A stretch of 62,000 nt of DNA from Cristatella mucedo (lineage: Eukaryota > Bryozoa > Phylactolaemata > Cristatellidae). The DNA lies in assembly GCA_009760855.2 (NCBI GenBank), contig WPIO01000036.1, positions 3,105,001 to 3,167,000 on the forward strand, read 5' to 3'. How positions within the stretch are numbered: the stretch's first letter is position 1; every line of letters starts with the position of its first letter. A program made the position numbers and the translations under genes. The notes beneath the pieces were generated by a model that had not been told where the DNA came from, ran no database searches, and worked only from the letters and a program-made list of their open reading frames with translations. Below are positions 23,013-32,537 of the stretch, piece by piece.

Positions 23013-24057
23013 TTTTGTGTGACTCTTTCCATCCAGATCATCTTGCCTTTGCAAAAATATGCTTGCCGATGTGCACAACATTTGGCAGCTCGTGTAAACA
23101 TCGTCGTGACTCCGAGGTCGTTGACTCGTCGCTCACCTTGTAGGAGGCCCCTCTTATGCAGGAGTCTCTTACTTCCGCATGAATAATTATTAAAATTACT
23201 TCCGAGTGAATCGCATGTGGCAATTGTGCATGCGTTAGTGGGACTAATTAGTTGACTTCCGGCTTCTCCGACCCAGCCTATTTGAACTGCCTAGAAAGAG
23301 AGGTCTCGTGGCGCTATGCACAAATAAGTATTCTTATAATTTTTGCTGTTACGCTCTGTTCTTCATGCTAATTTTCCGTGGTTGTCCAAAGCGGATGGGA
23401 CCTCCCGTCGTCCTTCTGGGGTACGCACGCAAAATAGTTGCACTAACTTACTCGCGAGGCAATTCAGTGAGTGACCTGCAAACGAAGCTCCCGTTTTTGC
23501 ACAGCTCTGTGGCTGCCATGTGAGTCGAATTCCACACTCCCGAGCATTCTTCAGATCAACATCACTCGGAGCCGGCTTGTTTTCAAAGCAGGGAGAGAAG
23601 CTGTAATTTCACATATGCGATGCAGAATTCGTTTACTTTGCATGAGAAAATCGGCTGTTACACTTACGGCTGGTAACTGTAGCTGCTCGTGTGCAATCCC
23701 TCACGTGCAGCCGTTGGACGCCAAGAGTGCCCGCACGAACGTTTCTCCGCACATCCTCTGATGCTGCTTGGAATGCGAGCCTCCGAATCGTTTCCGCTTT
23801 CCCTTGGACGCTGTACACGTTTCCTTTTTGTCCGGGCGTGTGTTTGTGCTTTGCCTGTTTACATGTGACGCGATTCGGCGCATGTTAGTAGCCACAGATA
23901 ATCATTTCTCTTGGAGCGCAATACAAACGACCTCTATTAATATCATTATCATCATCATTATTATTGTTGTTGGGATAGTGACGCTTTAGCTACCGTCGCA
24001 GTGCTAAGCCGTGACGCCGGCCGCCCCGGTGGCCACCCTGCTGCTGCTGCGTTGCAG
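23013..24057. other. hexokinase intron sequence, nothing recognised
   Basis: No exon seen. A short (ATC/ATT)n run lies at 23939-23970. Confidence 0.3.
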
Positions 24058-24276
24058 CTGTTCGATCATATCGCCGAGTGCATACACAAGTTCATCAAGT
24101 CGCAGAATCTGCCACTGCCTGCCGGCGAACTGCCACTCGGCTTCACCTTCTCGTTCCCGTGCCGCCAGGAAGGCTTGGCGAAGGCTCGGCTCACCACGTG
24201 GACCAAGGGTTTCAAGGCGTCAGGCGTCGAGGGCGAGGACGTGGTTCAGCTGCTGCACGAGGCCTGTCAGCGCAAG
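24058..24276 (+). CDS. HK: hexokinase, visible exon 3 (glucose-binding region)
   Basis: This encodes LFDHIAECIHKFIKSQNLPL, then LPLGFTFSFPCRQEGLAKA, TTWTKGFKASGVEGEDVVQL and LHEACQRK. FSFP carries the glucose-contacting Ser, and WTK carries the Thr-Lys pair of the sugar site. The acceptor is cag (24055-24057). The donor is GTCAGC after AAG, phase 0 at both ends. The donor is weaker than its neighbours. Direct joining to the exon at 26363 gives [17 protein letters not shown], one residue shorter than typical hexokinases here. Confidence 0.95.
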
Positions 24277-24476
24277 GTCAGCAGGCCTGCTTGCCTGCTG
24301 CTGCTGCTGCTACTGCTGGCTCGCGCCTCCTCAGCCCTGTCCACACACTCTTTTCGCGACTCAACCCAGCCATCGGCTATCCCTTCGGTGCATGTGTGGT
24401 GTGTGGCCTCGGCTCAGCGGAGCTGATTGGCTGTTGGTGCAAGGCAGCTGCTGCCAATCAGCGCTAGGCCGTCTGG

Positions 24477-24498
24477 CCCCCCCCCCCCCCCCCCCCCC
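24477..24498. repeat. poly-C run (22)
   Basis: The longest C homopolymer in the window, about 200 bp downstream of a hexokinase donor site. Confidence 0.9.
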
Positions 24499-25629
24499 GC
24501 AAGGCTGTGCAGCAAGCAAGCGGCTGCTGGTGAGACTGGCTTGTTCAAAATGACAGGTCCACGGTGACTTCGGTAAGGTGTGCGTGCCCGGATGTAACCG
24601 CATGGCTAACTCTGCAAGAATGGCTTCAGAGGAATGCGCCTGCTCGATTGCTCGAACCTATTCCGGAAGTTCTGCTAGCGCCTGCTTTTCGAGCGACCAG
24701 CCTGTCGCCCACCATGGCTGCTCTGCTTCCGGTAGGGGGCACTCTACGCGTTTGATGTTTGACCGCTCGCCTAGCCGCAGAGCCTAGTCGCAGCCGTTTT
24801 CTGATGCAGGCTCTTGCGTGTTTCTTCCTTCTCAGGGATTGACAACCGAGGTAACCTGCCGCTTTGGGTTAGCTCACTTGTTCGTTCGTTCACGCAGCAG
24901 TGGTAGTGCCACCGTGCTGCCTTTCCGTAATTTATATTGATCGCCTCTGCTCGTTACTGCCGTATGCCTAGGCGGCTGTCGCCCACTAGTGCTGCCCGCT
25001 TCTTTTTGCATTGCCGATTTCGGCGTCGAGACTCGGCTAGCCGTGCTGCTGCACCGTGAACGAGGCCCCGCCCCCTGTACCCCTCTGCGAGACATCTCCT
25101 CTCGGCTGGCTAAGTCCCTCATCATCTCCGAGGTCTCTTCCCCCCCCCTCGAATTTCCTTCCCCCTCGGAATCGGAGCTCGATGGGGGCGTAGCTGCTGC
25201 TGGCCCTCTGGGCATCCTAGACGACTAGCTGTTTGCCAGTGTAGTCGCCGCGTCCTCGCTTGCTCTCTGCATGGGCCCTCTGCCACCGCCGCTCCCCTCG
25301 CCTTGCAAGGTGCAGTGTCGTGATCGTTGCTTGCTCCAGTTGCCACACCTCAGGGCTTCGTCGCTTGCGTTTCTGTTGCGATTTGCTCTCGTGCTGCAGC
25401 TTTTGCAGCCACGGCATACCTACTTGACGGGCTCTCCGACTTCGGCAGATTCACGGTCACGGTTCCCTTTATTCAGGACTCTCGGCATCGGCTCTTAATC
25501 GGCTGTAGTTGTTGCTCCAGTCTGCAATTCAGGTTTGGTCTGTCGTCAGTGGCGTAGCCCCACATCACACTTCTTTTGTCGAAGCTGCACTGGCCCCTTG
25601 TCGAATATTGGAGTGACTTCAAGATTTGC

Positions 25630-25760
25630 TCTCCCCTTTTCCCCCCCCCTCTCTCTCTCTCTCCCTCCCTTTCCCCTCTTCCTCTTTCTTCTCTCTTTCG
25701 CCTCTCCTCTCTCCATCCCTCTCTCTGCTCTCCCCCCTCTCTTTCTCAATCTGGTTTAAA
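25630..25760. repeat. CT-rich degenerate microsatellite
   Basis: A pyrimidine-rich stretch with CTCT and CCCTCT words in a hexokinase intron. Confidence 0.8.
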
Positions 25761-25764
25761 CATC

Positions 25765-26340
25765 GCTTCGCCAGCATTCATCTGTCTAGCTATCATTGAC
25801 CTCGAGCCTCCTCACTTGACAGTGCTGTCGCATGACTCGCTCCTCAGCGCCCAGTCGTCTCGTGGTTCTTCGAACAAATTTACATCTTTTGGTGATCGGG
25901 CCTTCAGTTCGGATGCACCGAAAATCTGGAACTTGCCTCAGGCTTCTGTTGCCACCTGCAAGGTGGCTTTGTGTCAGTTAACTCTCAGCTAAAGACGCAT
26001 CTTTTCTGCTTTCCCTGGAAGCCCGCAGTGCACCTTTAGTTCCCGTGTGCGTCGTGTGCGTAGTACTGGTGCACGGTTCAGTGCATATTGCTAACCAGGA
26101 ATCCTACTTGCCGGTGACTTCTATGTGTCTTTTTATTCGCTTTTGCCTGGCTGGCCTAAACGTTACACTAGTGTGCTTTTGCATGCTCGGCCAAGCATGG
26201 TGCGTGGTATATGTAATACGGCCCCCCGGCTTCTTTTGCAGCTACTTTTAAAGCGCCTGAAGTGTGATCTAGTTCTCTTTAGGCGCTATACAAACAACCT
26301 GCAACTACTGCTACTTCTGTTATTTTTATTATTATTACCA
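25765..26340 (+). mobile_element. LINE 3' fragment immediately before a hexokinase exon
   Basis: Decayed ORF C-terminus (FTSFGDRAFSSDAPKIWNLP), a 3' untranslated part, the hairpin tail at about 26250-26290 (aaagcgcc...ggcgctata) and an (ATT)n terminus at 26320-26340. The terminus lies about 20 bp from the next acceptor. Confidence 0.8.
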
Positions 26341-26362
26341 TTGTCTTCTCAATCTATTGCAG

Positions 26363-26462
26363 TCGGTTAACGTCAAGTGCGTGGCAGTGATCAACGACAC
26401 CGTGGGGGCACTCATGTCGTGTGCGTTTGACGACAACAATTGCCGCATAGGTCTAATCCTCG
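26363..26462 (+). CDS. HK: hexokinase, visible exon 4 (catalytic Asp)
   Basis: This encodes [20 protein letters not shown], then [18 protein letters not shown] carries the catalytic Asp (Asp209 of human HK1) and Asn208. The acceptor is cag (26360-26362); the donor GTACGT follows a single leftover G (phase 1). Neighbouring exons on both sides fit in frame. Confidence 0.95.
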
Positions 26463-27294
26463 GTACGTGAGCGCTACGTCGGTGGACTGCGCCGTCGTAG
26501 CGTGTGCATACACCGACGGTCGGCCAGCCGTCTCGACGCGCCCCCGTGGGACGCGTGCATGTCTAGGTAGCAATGGTGGCCGGCTTTTTTCTCACCAGCC
26601 CATACTTGCTGTCGTGCTTGCGTACCAGATGACGTAATGAATGATGGAGAAGGGCGGTACCGTCCTGCTGCTGCTGCTCACTCGGTCAGCGCTCGATGCC
26701 TGGAAAAGGAGAAAAGCTCTTCCTCCATCTCGTTCTCAGGCCCTTTCTCGGCCCATACTGACTCGCTTCCTGCCGCAGCCATTTTCGAAGCCTCGGCGGC
26801 AGCCAGGCAGCGGGCAGCACCGCTATTACTAGCCGACCCGCTGTTGTTCTTCTGCTCTACGCATCCTCGGCTTCGAAAGAGGCAGCAGCGGAAGGGAAAG
26901 GTGTGCCGGGAGGGAAAGGAAGCCGGAAGGGAAAGGTCTCGGTGCTCGCGTCTCGGTGCTGCTGCAGCGGGTCTCTGGGAGCGGGTCTCTGGTCAGCGGG
27001 TCTGTGCTCCGAGACTGGCATCGTGTGTGCCCGGAGAGCCGCCCCGTGCGGCGCTTGCAGCTGGCGTTTGTGACACTCGACGTCGCCGAATCATGCAGAG
27101 GCTCTTTGCTAGCTCGCCGCGCCAGAACGCCGGAGCGCCACGCTCGTGCACCAGGCCCCCCCCCCCGTGGCCAGTCGTCTGCTTGCCGTCGACAAATATG
27201 GGCGTGCATGTGCATGCCCCCTCTCCTCTGCCTCGCTCTCCCCCCTACTCCCACCCCTCACGCTCTGACTAGCCTCGTGCGCTTGCGTTGGCAG

Positions 27295-27371
27295 GCACTG
27301 GCACTAATGCATGCTACGTGGAGTCGGTGAAGAAAGCTGAGCTTTACGATGGCGACATGTCGGAAGAGAAA
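27295..27371 (+). CDS. HK: hexokinase, visible exon 5 (GTGTNACY)
   Basis: The split codon G|GC gives Gly, followed by TGTNACYVESVKKAELYDGD and MSEEK. Joined upstream it forms LILGTGTNACY, a family signature of the nucleotide/phosphate site. The acceptor is gcag (27291-27294); the donor is GTAAGC at 27372, phase 0. Confidence 0.95.
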
Positions 27372-27433
27372 GTAAGCGGTGGCTGCGCCGCGCCCGATTA
27401 GACTGACGTCGGCAGCCGCCTGGCAAGCTGGAG

Positions 27434-27434
<1 letters not shown>

Positions 27435-27515
<81 letters not shown>
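27435..27515. repeat. (CT)n microsatellite
   Basis: A pure CT tract in the 846-bp intron between visible hexokinase exons 5 and 6. Confidence 0.95.
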
Positions 27516-27518
<3 letters not shown>

Positions 27519-28000
27519 TCTATCAAACCATTCGCAAGATTTTTGCCGAGGCACCGCCGAACCGCCCTCCCCTCTCCGCTGCCACAGCAGTGTGGAGCGA
27601 GGCCGCAGCAGCGGCATGCAGCAGCAGCGGGCTGTCGCTGCCCACGCCACCCTAGCAAGAAGAGGACACTTTTGGCGACTCGGCACAACCTGACTCTCTG
27701 CGGTTCGCCGTGAGAGCACATGCGCTAGATCAGCAGTAACAGCACTCTGGCGCTCCTCGATGCATAGCACTACTAAATCATAGTGCTCTGCATCAAGCTG
27801 AAATGCAGAGCAGCCATCCAATTAGGGGGCCCCTCTCGGCTGCAGGCTAGCATTTCGTCGGCTAGAGGACCTCTTTCCAGGACTAGCTGCTCATCGGCAG
27901 CTCAAGCAGAGGTGCCCCCCCCCCCAGGAGGGCACGTCCTTGTCAGGGGTGGGGCCGCAGCTGGTGTTGTTACTGCTGCTCTTGATTCACTGCGGCTTGT

Positions 28001-28100
28001 GCTGCTGCAGCTGCTGCTTCTGCTGCTGCTGCTTCTGCTGCTGCTGCTTCTGCTGCTTCTGCTTCTGCTGCTGCTGCTTCTGCTTCTGCTGCTGCTGCTT

Positions 28101-28131
<31 letters not shown>

Positions 28132-28163
28132 TTCTGCTGCTGCTGCTTCTGCTTCTGCTGCTG
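28001..28163. repeat. (CTG)n/(CTT) trinucleotide repeat
   Basis: CTG triplets with regular TTC/CTT interruptions for about 160 bp, ending about 55 bp before the next hexokinase acceptor. On the sense strand it is a pyrimidine-rich CUG-repeat RNA. Poly-Leu and poly-Cys frames through it are artefacts. Confidence 0.95.
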
Positions 28164-28217
28164 TACACGTTTGGAAACCTGCCACTCCCCCTTGGCACTT
28201 GGTTGTTCGTGCTGCAG

Positions 28218-28330
28218 GTCGTCATCAACACGGAGTGGGGAGCACTTGGGAACAACGGGTGTCTGAAACGCTTTCTCACTACATACGACACCGAGGTGGA
28301 CAGCATTTCTCTGAATCCTGGCCGGCAGAT
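28218..28330 (+). CDS. HK: hexokinase, visible exon 6 (TEWGALG)
   Basis: This encodes VVINTEWGALGNNGCLKRFL, then TTYDTEVDSISLNPGRQ. The Glu of TEWG corresponds to the sugar-binding Glu260 of human HK1. The family usually has GAFGD after EW; this protein has GALGN. The acceptor is ctgcag (28212-28217). The donor GTATGT leaves two bases, AT (phase 2). Confidence 0.95.
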
Positions 28331-29402
28331 GTATGTTACTGGGGTGTGCAGCTGCAGCAGCAGCTGCTTATGCTGCTGCTGCTACTTGTGCGCGAGGCTG
28401 CTACGATGGTAGCTTGTGCAGAGCCCAGCTGCTGCTTTGCGAAAGGCTGTGGTGTTTGCTTAGGCCTGGCACTCTTTGTGGCCAGTCGGACATGGGTGTA
28501 AAGGTCAAGGCCGCGCGAGGGGCAGCAAAGCTTGCGTCGGTGGCCATGTCTGCCTGGCCATGACTCGCGGCTCACTGCAGACTGCTCCCATCCACAGCCG
28601 AAGCCCGCAGCCAGCAGCTCTTCTTGCAGTGTGTGCAGGGCCTGTCGTGCAGACCCACCAAGACTGCCGTGACTCACACAGATGGGTCATCTTGAGGGGA
28701 TATTCCTGAAAAGTGCTCACTTTAAGAAATATGCTGGCCCTCTCCCACCCCCCCCCCCCCCAAGGATCGCCTCTATTTTCAGAGTCTGCACCGAAGCAGT
28801 GGTGTGCGAGCACTTGCTTCCGAGCATAGTTTTGCATAGTGCTCGTGTGGTCCCTAATAAACTATAAGACAGTGATAAGGAGACATTTGTCTTACACCCT
28901 AAGAGAACCAAATTTTGTCTCGACACTTTAATATGCCGGAATGGTGTAGACACACTGAGGAAGTTTGCGCTTATAGGAAGCTTTTAACGGAGTTCATCAA
29001 TGCTGTTGGAGTTACAGGAAGCCATATCAACTTGCTCTAGTGAATTCTTATAAGTTTTCACTAGCCAAGTATGGTATGGTCTTGAGTATGACACTGTTGA
29101 GACCGCAGGTTTACCATGGAATAGTGCATTCAGTTACACTCGGGAAGCTGCCGTGCTATCTATGCTTTCTTGACGTACTTCCAATTCGGTGTTTCTTCCT
29201 ACCGTCGGGAGAGGGCCGGCACCGAGTCCGACACGGCTTCCTGTCCGTGGTCCAGCCTGGAGCCTCTAGTCGTGCCACTGCCATGCCACGCGCATTGCTG
29301 CTGTCCCGCGAAGCTTGCAAGGCGCTCGCCCCCTGCTCGCCTCGCCTCGGTTCCTGCACGCGCACACCCCGGAGCCTGTGTGTGCCGCGCTGTGCGTTGC
29401 AG
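28331..29402. other. hexokinase intron
   Basis: Contains a poly-C run (28748-28761). A weak LINE-tail-like segment lies near 28890-28935 (caccctaagagaaccaaat...cactttaat). No further exon seen. Confidence 0.4.
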
Positions 29403-29558
29403 TTACGAGAAAATGATATCCGGCATGTACATGGGAGAGATCGCTCGGCAGGTGATTCTGCAGATGGTGCACGACGGCCTGCTGTTCGGCGGCAAAGCGT
29501 CCGACGAGCTGCTGAAGCACGGTCATTTCTACACCAAGTACTTGTCGGAGATCGAGAG
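29403..29558 (+). CDS. HK: hexokinase, visible exon 7 (EKMISGMYMGEI)
   Basis: The split codon AT|T gives Ile, followed by YEKMISGMYMGEIARQVILQ and ending HFYTKYLSEIE. The Glu of YEKMISG corresponds to sugar-binding Glu294. The acceptor is gttgcag (29396-29402); the donor GTGACC leaves two bases, AG (phase 2). Confidence 0.95.
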
Positions 29559-29889
29559 GTGACCAAGCTGCTGGCGGCTGGCTTCTCTCGGCTCGGACCT
29601 GCTGCCCTCTGCCCTCTGCCCTCTGCCCCTACCGAGAGGTCGTCGGCGAAAACTGAGCCGAGCGTGACTCCGCTTCACTGCTTGCTGGTAACCTTGGTCA
29701 CGTGGCCGAAGGTCTCTCGCCGCCCTTGAGCAAGCTCTCCGTCAGGGATCCCGTGGTGTCTTTGCTGTCGTCGCCGCAGTCCCCTCCATCCTCGGACTAG
29801 TGCGACTTGCTGCTTGTGCGCGAGCGTGCCCGAAACACGCGATTGGGTCAAGGCCGTCAGCTCTCGCTCGAGGCCGGCGGCTGCTCAGG

Positions 29890-29921
29890 CTTGCCCGCCG
29901 GTCGCGTGACCGGCGGGCAAG
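29890..29921. other. perfect 14-bp inverted repeat in intron
   Basis: The arms CTTGCCCGCCGGTC and GACCGGCGGGCAAG are exact reverse complements around a 4-base loop (GCGT). A short triple direct repeat of 'gggtgctagcatc' follows at 29929-29968. It lies in the hexokinase intron 29559-30065. Confidence 0.9.
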
Positions 29922-30065
29922 TGCTGTGGGTGCTAGCATCGGGTGCTAGCATCGGGTGCCTGCATCCCGGGGTGCGGGGTAGGGCCCACCCCAAGTGGTG
30001 TGCACGCCCTTGCGTGCGCTCTCGAAAGCCACTGCCAATAGGCCGTCACCGCCACATCCACACAG

Positions 30066-30238
30066 CGATTGCGACTACTTGCATTCTAGCGATGCCAAGG
30101 AGCAGCTGCCGGACTATCCCAGGACCAAGGTCGTGCTGGAAGAGCTGGGCGTGGACGAGTACTCGCTCGAAGACTGCCACATCCTGGCGGACGTGTGCGA
30201 GGCCGTGTCGTCCAGGGCAGCCAGCCTTGCAGCGGCAG
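30066..30238 (+). CDS. HK: hexokinase, visible exon 8
   Basis: The split codon AG|C gives Ser, followed by DCDYLHSSDAKEQLPDYPRT and KVVLEELGVDEYSLEDCHIL, ending AVSSRAASLAAA. This is the helical large-domain segment; the final S-R-A-A-x-L-A-A-A motif is family-typical. The acceptor is cacag (30061-30065); the donor GTGCCA leaves one G (phase 1). The YLHSSDAKEQLPDY stretch is less conserved than the rest. Confidence 0.93.
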
Positions 30239-30370
30239 GTGCCAGATGCGCGCCAAAATACAAGCGGCTGGTGCGCGCACGCGCCGGCTCGCGCACAGCT
30301 CGGGCGCGAGCCGGCGGCTTCTGGCACCCATAATGGCTGGGCTCTTTGCGAGCTGATCGCTCGTGCGATG

Positions 30371-30387
30371 CCCCCCCCCCCCCCCCC
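30371..30387. repeat. poly-C run (17)
   Basis: C homopolymer in the hexokinase intron 30239-30627. Confidence 0.9.
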
Positions 30388-30627
30388 GCACTCGAATGCA
30401 GCCCCTCCCCTTCACTCACCTTTCTCGTTGCGCTCCGACACAGCCTTTTCCTCCCCTGTTCAATCCAGTCTCGTTTTCTGTTTGGGAGGGGCCATTCGTA
30501 ATCATTCGTGCCTTCGGTCGCCGGTGCCGCCGCGGTGGCAGCGGGGACGTTTGGTTGCGGCCGGTCGCCGAGTGTCGCTAGCACAGGGCGGCACAGTGCA
30601 TCCACTTGTTGCGTCCCTTTTTCCCAG

Positions 30628-30764
30628 GCATTGCCGTTCTGCTGGAGAAGGTTGATGAGCCGAATGTGACGGTGGCCGTCGACGGCTCACTCTTCCGGTT
30701 CCACCCCAGCTTTCAGACCGTGCTTAGGGAGAAGACGGAGGCGCTCGTGAAGCCGAACCATCAA
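30628..30764 (+). CDS. HK: hexokinase, visible exon 9 (adenosine site, VDGSL)
   Basis: The split codon G|GC gives Gly, followed by IAVLLEKVDEPNVTVAVDGS, then LFRFHPSFQTVLREKTEALV and KPNHQ. VAVDGSLFRFHP is the adenosine-binding signature of the large domain. The acceptor is tttcccag (30620-30627); the donor is GTGAGT (consensus), phase 0. Confidence 0.95.
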
Positions 30765-31074
30765 GTGAGTGGCCTCAGGTGCAGCCCCACCATTCCATCC
30801 CACCATTCCGTCTCCACCGCCTCTGGACCAGCTGTAGAGCTATGGGCAACGAGAGGCAGGAGCAAGGAGTGGGCAGTCTTGTGCCGTGCTCGCTCACGTA
30901 ATGCGTGCTCGCGTAGTGTGTGCGAGGTTCGAACGCGGCGGGAGGCGCGTGGCCAGAGGCTTGTCGATCTTACAGGTTTCGCCTGCAGCGCGCTTCTTTG
31001 CTACACCTCAGTGCCTGCTCTCTCACACAGCAGCAGCATCAGCAGCGCCTCGGGGGTATAGTGTGGGCATTATC

Positions 31075-31245
31075 CTGGCCCTGAGCCCAGGGGCGAGGTG
31101 CTTGCACCCATGCACTGCCCTAGGCCGTGTGTTCGAGCTGTGCAGTAGGCAATCCTGCAATTGCCTACTGCAAGTGGTGGTGATCGAGAGCCATCGAGAT
31201 TTTTTTGCCTCTATTTAAATGAGGCTGTTCGATCAGCTGATGTTT
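31075..31245 (+). repeat. SINE-A copy with a perfect hairpin
   Basis: Forward copy in the last hexokinase intron. The degenerate B box is near 31128-31138. A perfect 13-bp stem with a 6-base loop follows (31141-31153 with 31160-31172; TGCAGTAGGCAAT/ATTGCCTACTGCA). Then come 'gtggtggtgat' and the tail 'aaatgaggctgttcgatcagctgat'. Confidence 0.75.
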
Positions 31246-31339
31246 ACTGTCGCCACTTTTTTTTGAATAAGTGAACTGAGGCGCAAATACGGTTCGAGAC
31301 AGATCGGGCGATGCTCTGTTCCTTTGTGTAATAGAAAAA

Positions 31340-31495
31340 AGTATATGCTGATTCGACAGCACATTATTACCTTCCTGGCTAAGAACCAACGGAAGAGTAA
31401 CCGTTTCACTATGCTTGCATGAGGCAATTCAGTATAATTGCCTCATGCAGAATTCGAATCCACGACCTGGATCGTGAAGTGCAAGCTTCTTAGTG
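31340..31495 (-). repeat. SINE-A copy with a perfect hairpin, opposite orientation
   Basis: Tail side 'tatgctgattcgacagc', then a perfect 13-bp stem (31417-31429 with 31436-31448, GCATGAGGCAATT/AATTGCCTCATGC), then the complement of a GGATTCGAATTC-type B box and 'acgacctggatcgtgaag'. With the copy at 31075-31245 it forms an inverted SINE pair. Confidence 0.75.
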
Positions 31496-31572
31496 ATAAT
31501 AATAATAGTAATAAATTTGATATAGAGCCCTGAGAGAGTCACTCAATCTCTGTCTGGGTACTTGACATTTTT
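31496..31572 (-). mobile_element. LINE 3'-tail fragment
   Basis: 'Taataataatagtaataaat', then 'gagccctgagagag' and 'caatctctgtctgggtac', the reverse LINE tail. It directly abuts the SINE-A copy. Confidence 0.6.
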
Positions 31573-32004
31573 CTTAGCCCGCGGTCAAAAAAATTGGTGG
31601 CAAGCAGTGATCCCAGAGCCCACGTGACAGGTGTTGGGATGAATTTCGAAGTCATTGTCGAGATGCTAAGTGAACCGCTTTAGCCTTTAGCTGACCTGCA
31701 ACAGCGTGACATTCTTGTCCCAAACCCTGCATCACCTTCTTTTGACCTTTTCCAGGCCACCTTCTCCGGTCTGACTTCTTGTCGGACAGGGTTCTTTTTT
31801 GCACTGCAGCTGCTAGCTGTGGTTCATACTGGAATCCCATCAAAGGCCCTTTCCGGAGCATCAAAGACCCTTTTTGCTGCTCGCCCGAGTGGCTGAGAGC
31901 GCACTCTCGCCCACGTGCTGACAGTCACTTGCTGACACGCCCCTGTGCTGCTGTAATGCCCCAGTCGCGTGGTGCCAACGTTCGGCAAGGTGCCGAGCTG
32001 GTTT

Positions 32005-32130
32005 GCTCCAGCGGATAAGGTGCTCGCCCCGACCGTGGTCTGGCTGAGGTTGTGGGCTCGAGCCCCGAGACAATGTGCAACACCTGAATAGATATTAAGT
32101 TTTCTTGGGGTGCTATACAAATGAATTATA
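32005..32130 (+). repeat. SINE-B copy, forward
   Basis: The A-box side is 'gcggataaggtgctcgcc'. The B-box region is 'ggttgtgggctcgagcccc'. The tail 'cacctgaatagatattaagt' plus 'tttcttggggtgctatac' resembles the LINE tail stem-loop. It ends in an AT/TG-rich simple tract. It is the clearest forward copy of the family, in the last hexokinase intron. Confidence 0.75.
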
Positions 32131-32414
32131 TATATGTGTGTGTGAGTGCGTGCGTGTAAACAAGGCCAAGCACGCCTTGCTTTGCCAGTAGGCAAGCTTC
32201 GTGCCGTGACGTCCCTTGACTGCAGCGGATTTCCGAAACTTCCTTTTGACGTTGCGGCGCTTCTGTCAGTGCTGCCCTGCAGCTAGCTCAAGCTGCTGCG
32301 CACGCTGCTGCTGCTGAGCGTCGCTCTACCTGCTGAAATCCGGTTGAGTTGTGACGTCTGACGCGCTTGCCATTCACACCTTGCCATTCACAGCGTCTGC
32401 TTTCCTTCATTCAG

Positions 32415-32537
32415 TTCAAAATGCTCCTCTCGTACGACGGAAGTGGCAAGGGTGCTGCACTGGTCGCTGCTGCGGCGTGCGGACGGCAGCGGCTGCCCGG
32501 CGTGGCCAACGGGTCGGCGCTGGCACCACTCGAGTGA
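32415..32537 (+). CDS. HK: hexokinase, visible exon 10 (C-terminus and stop)
   Basis: This encodes FKMLLSYDGSGKGAALVAAA, then ACGRQRLPGVANGSALAPLE and TGA (32535-32537). SxDGSGKGAALVAA is the conserved C-terminal hexokinase motif that closes the nucleotide site. The acceptor is ttcag (32410-32414), phase 0. The residues after ACGRQ are an unconserved tail. Confidence 0.95.
   Translation, partial: FKMLLSYDGSGKGAALVAAAACGRQRLPGVANGSALAPLE

Noticed and set aside
24557-24577. Possible hexokinase microexon (VHGDF... after acag, before gtaagg or gtgtgc)
   Set aside because: The 16-nt version breaks the frame into the next exon (TAA). The 21-nt version keeps the frame but adds seven residues to a loop that already fits without it.
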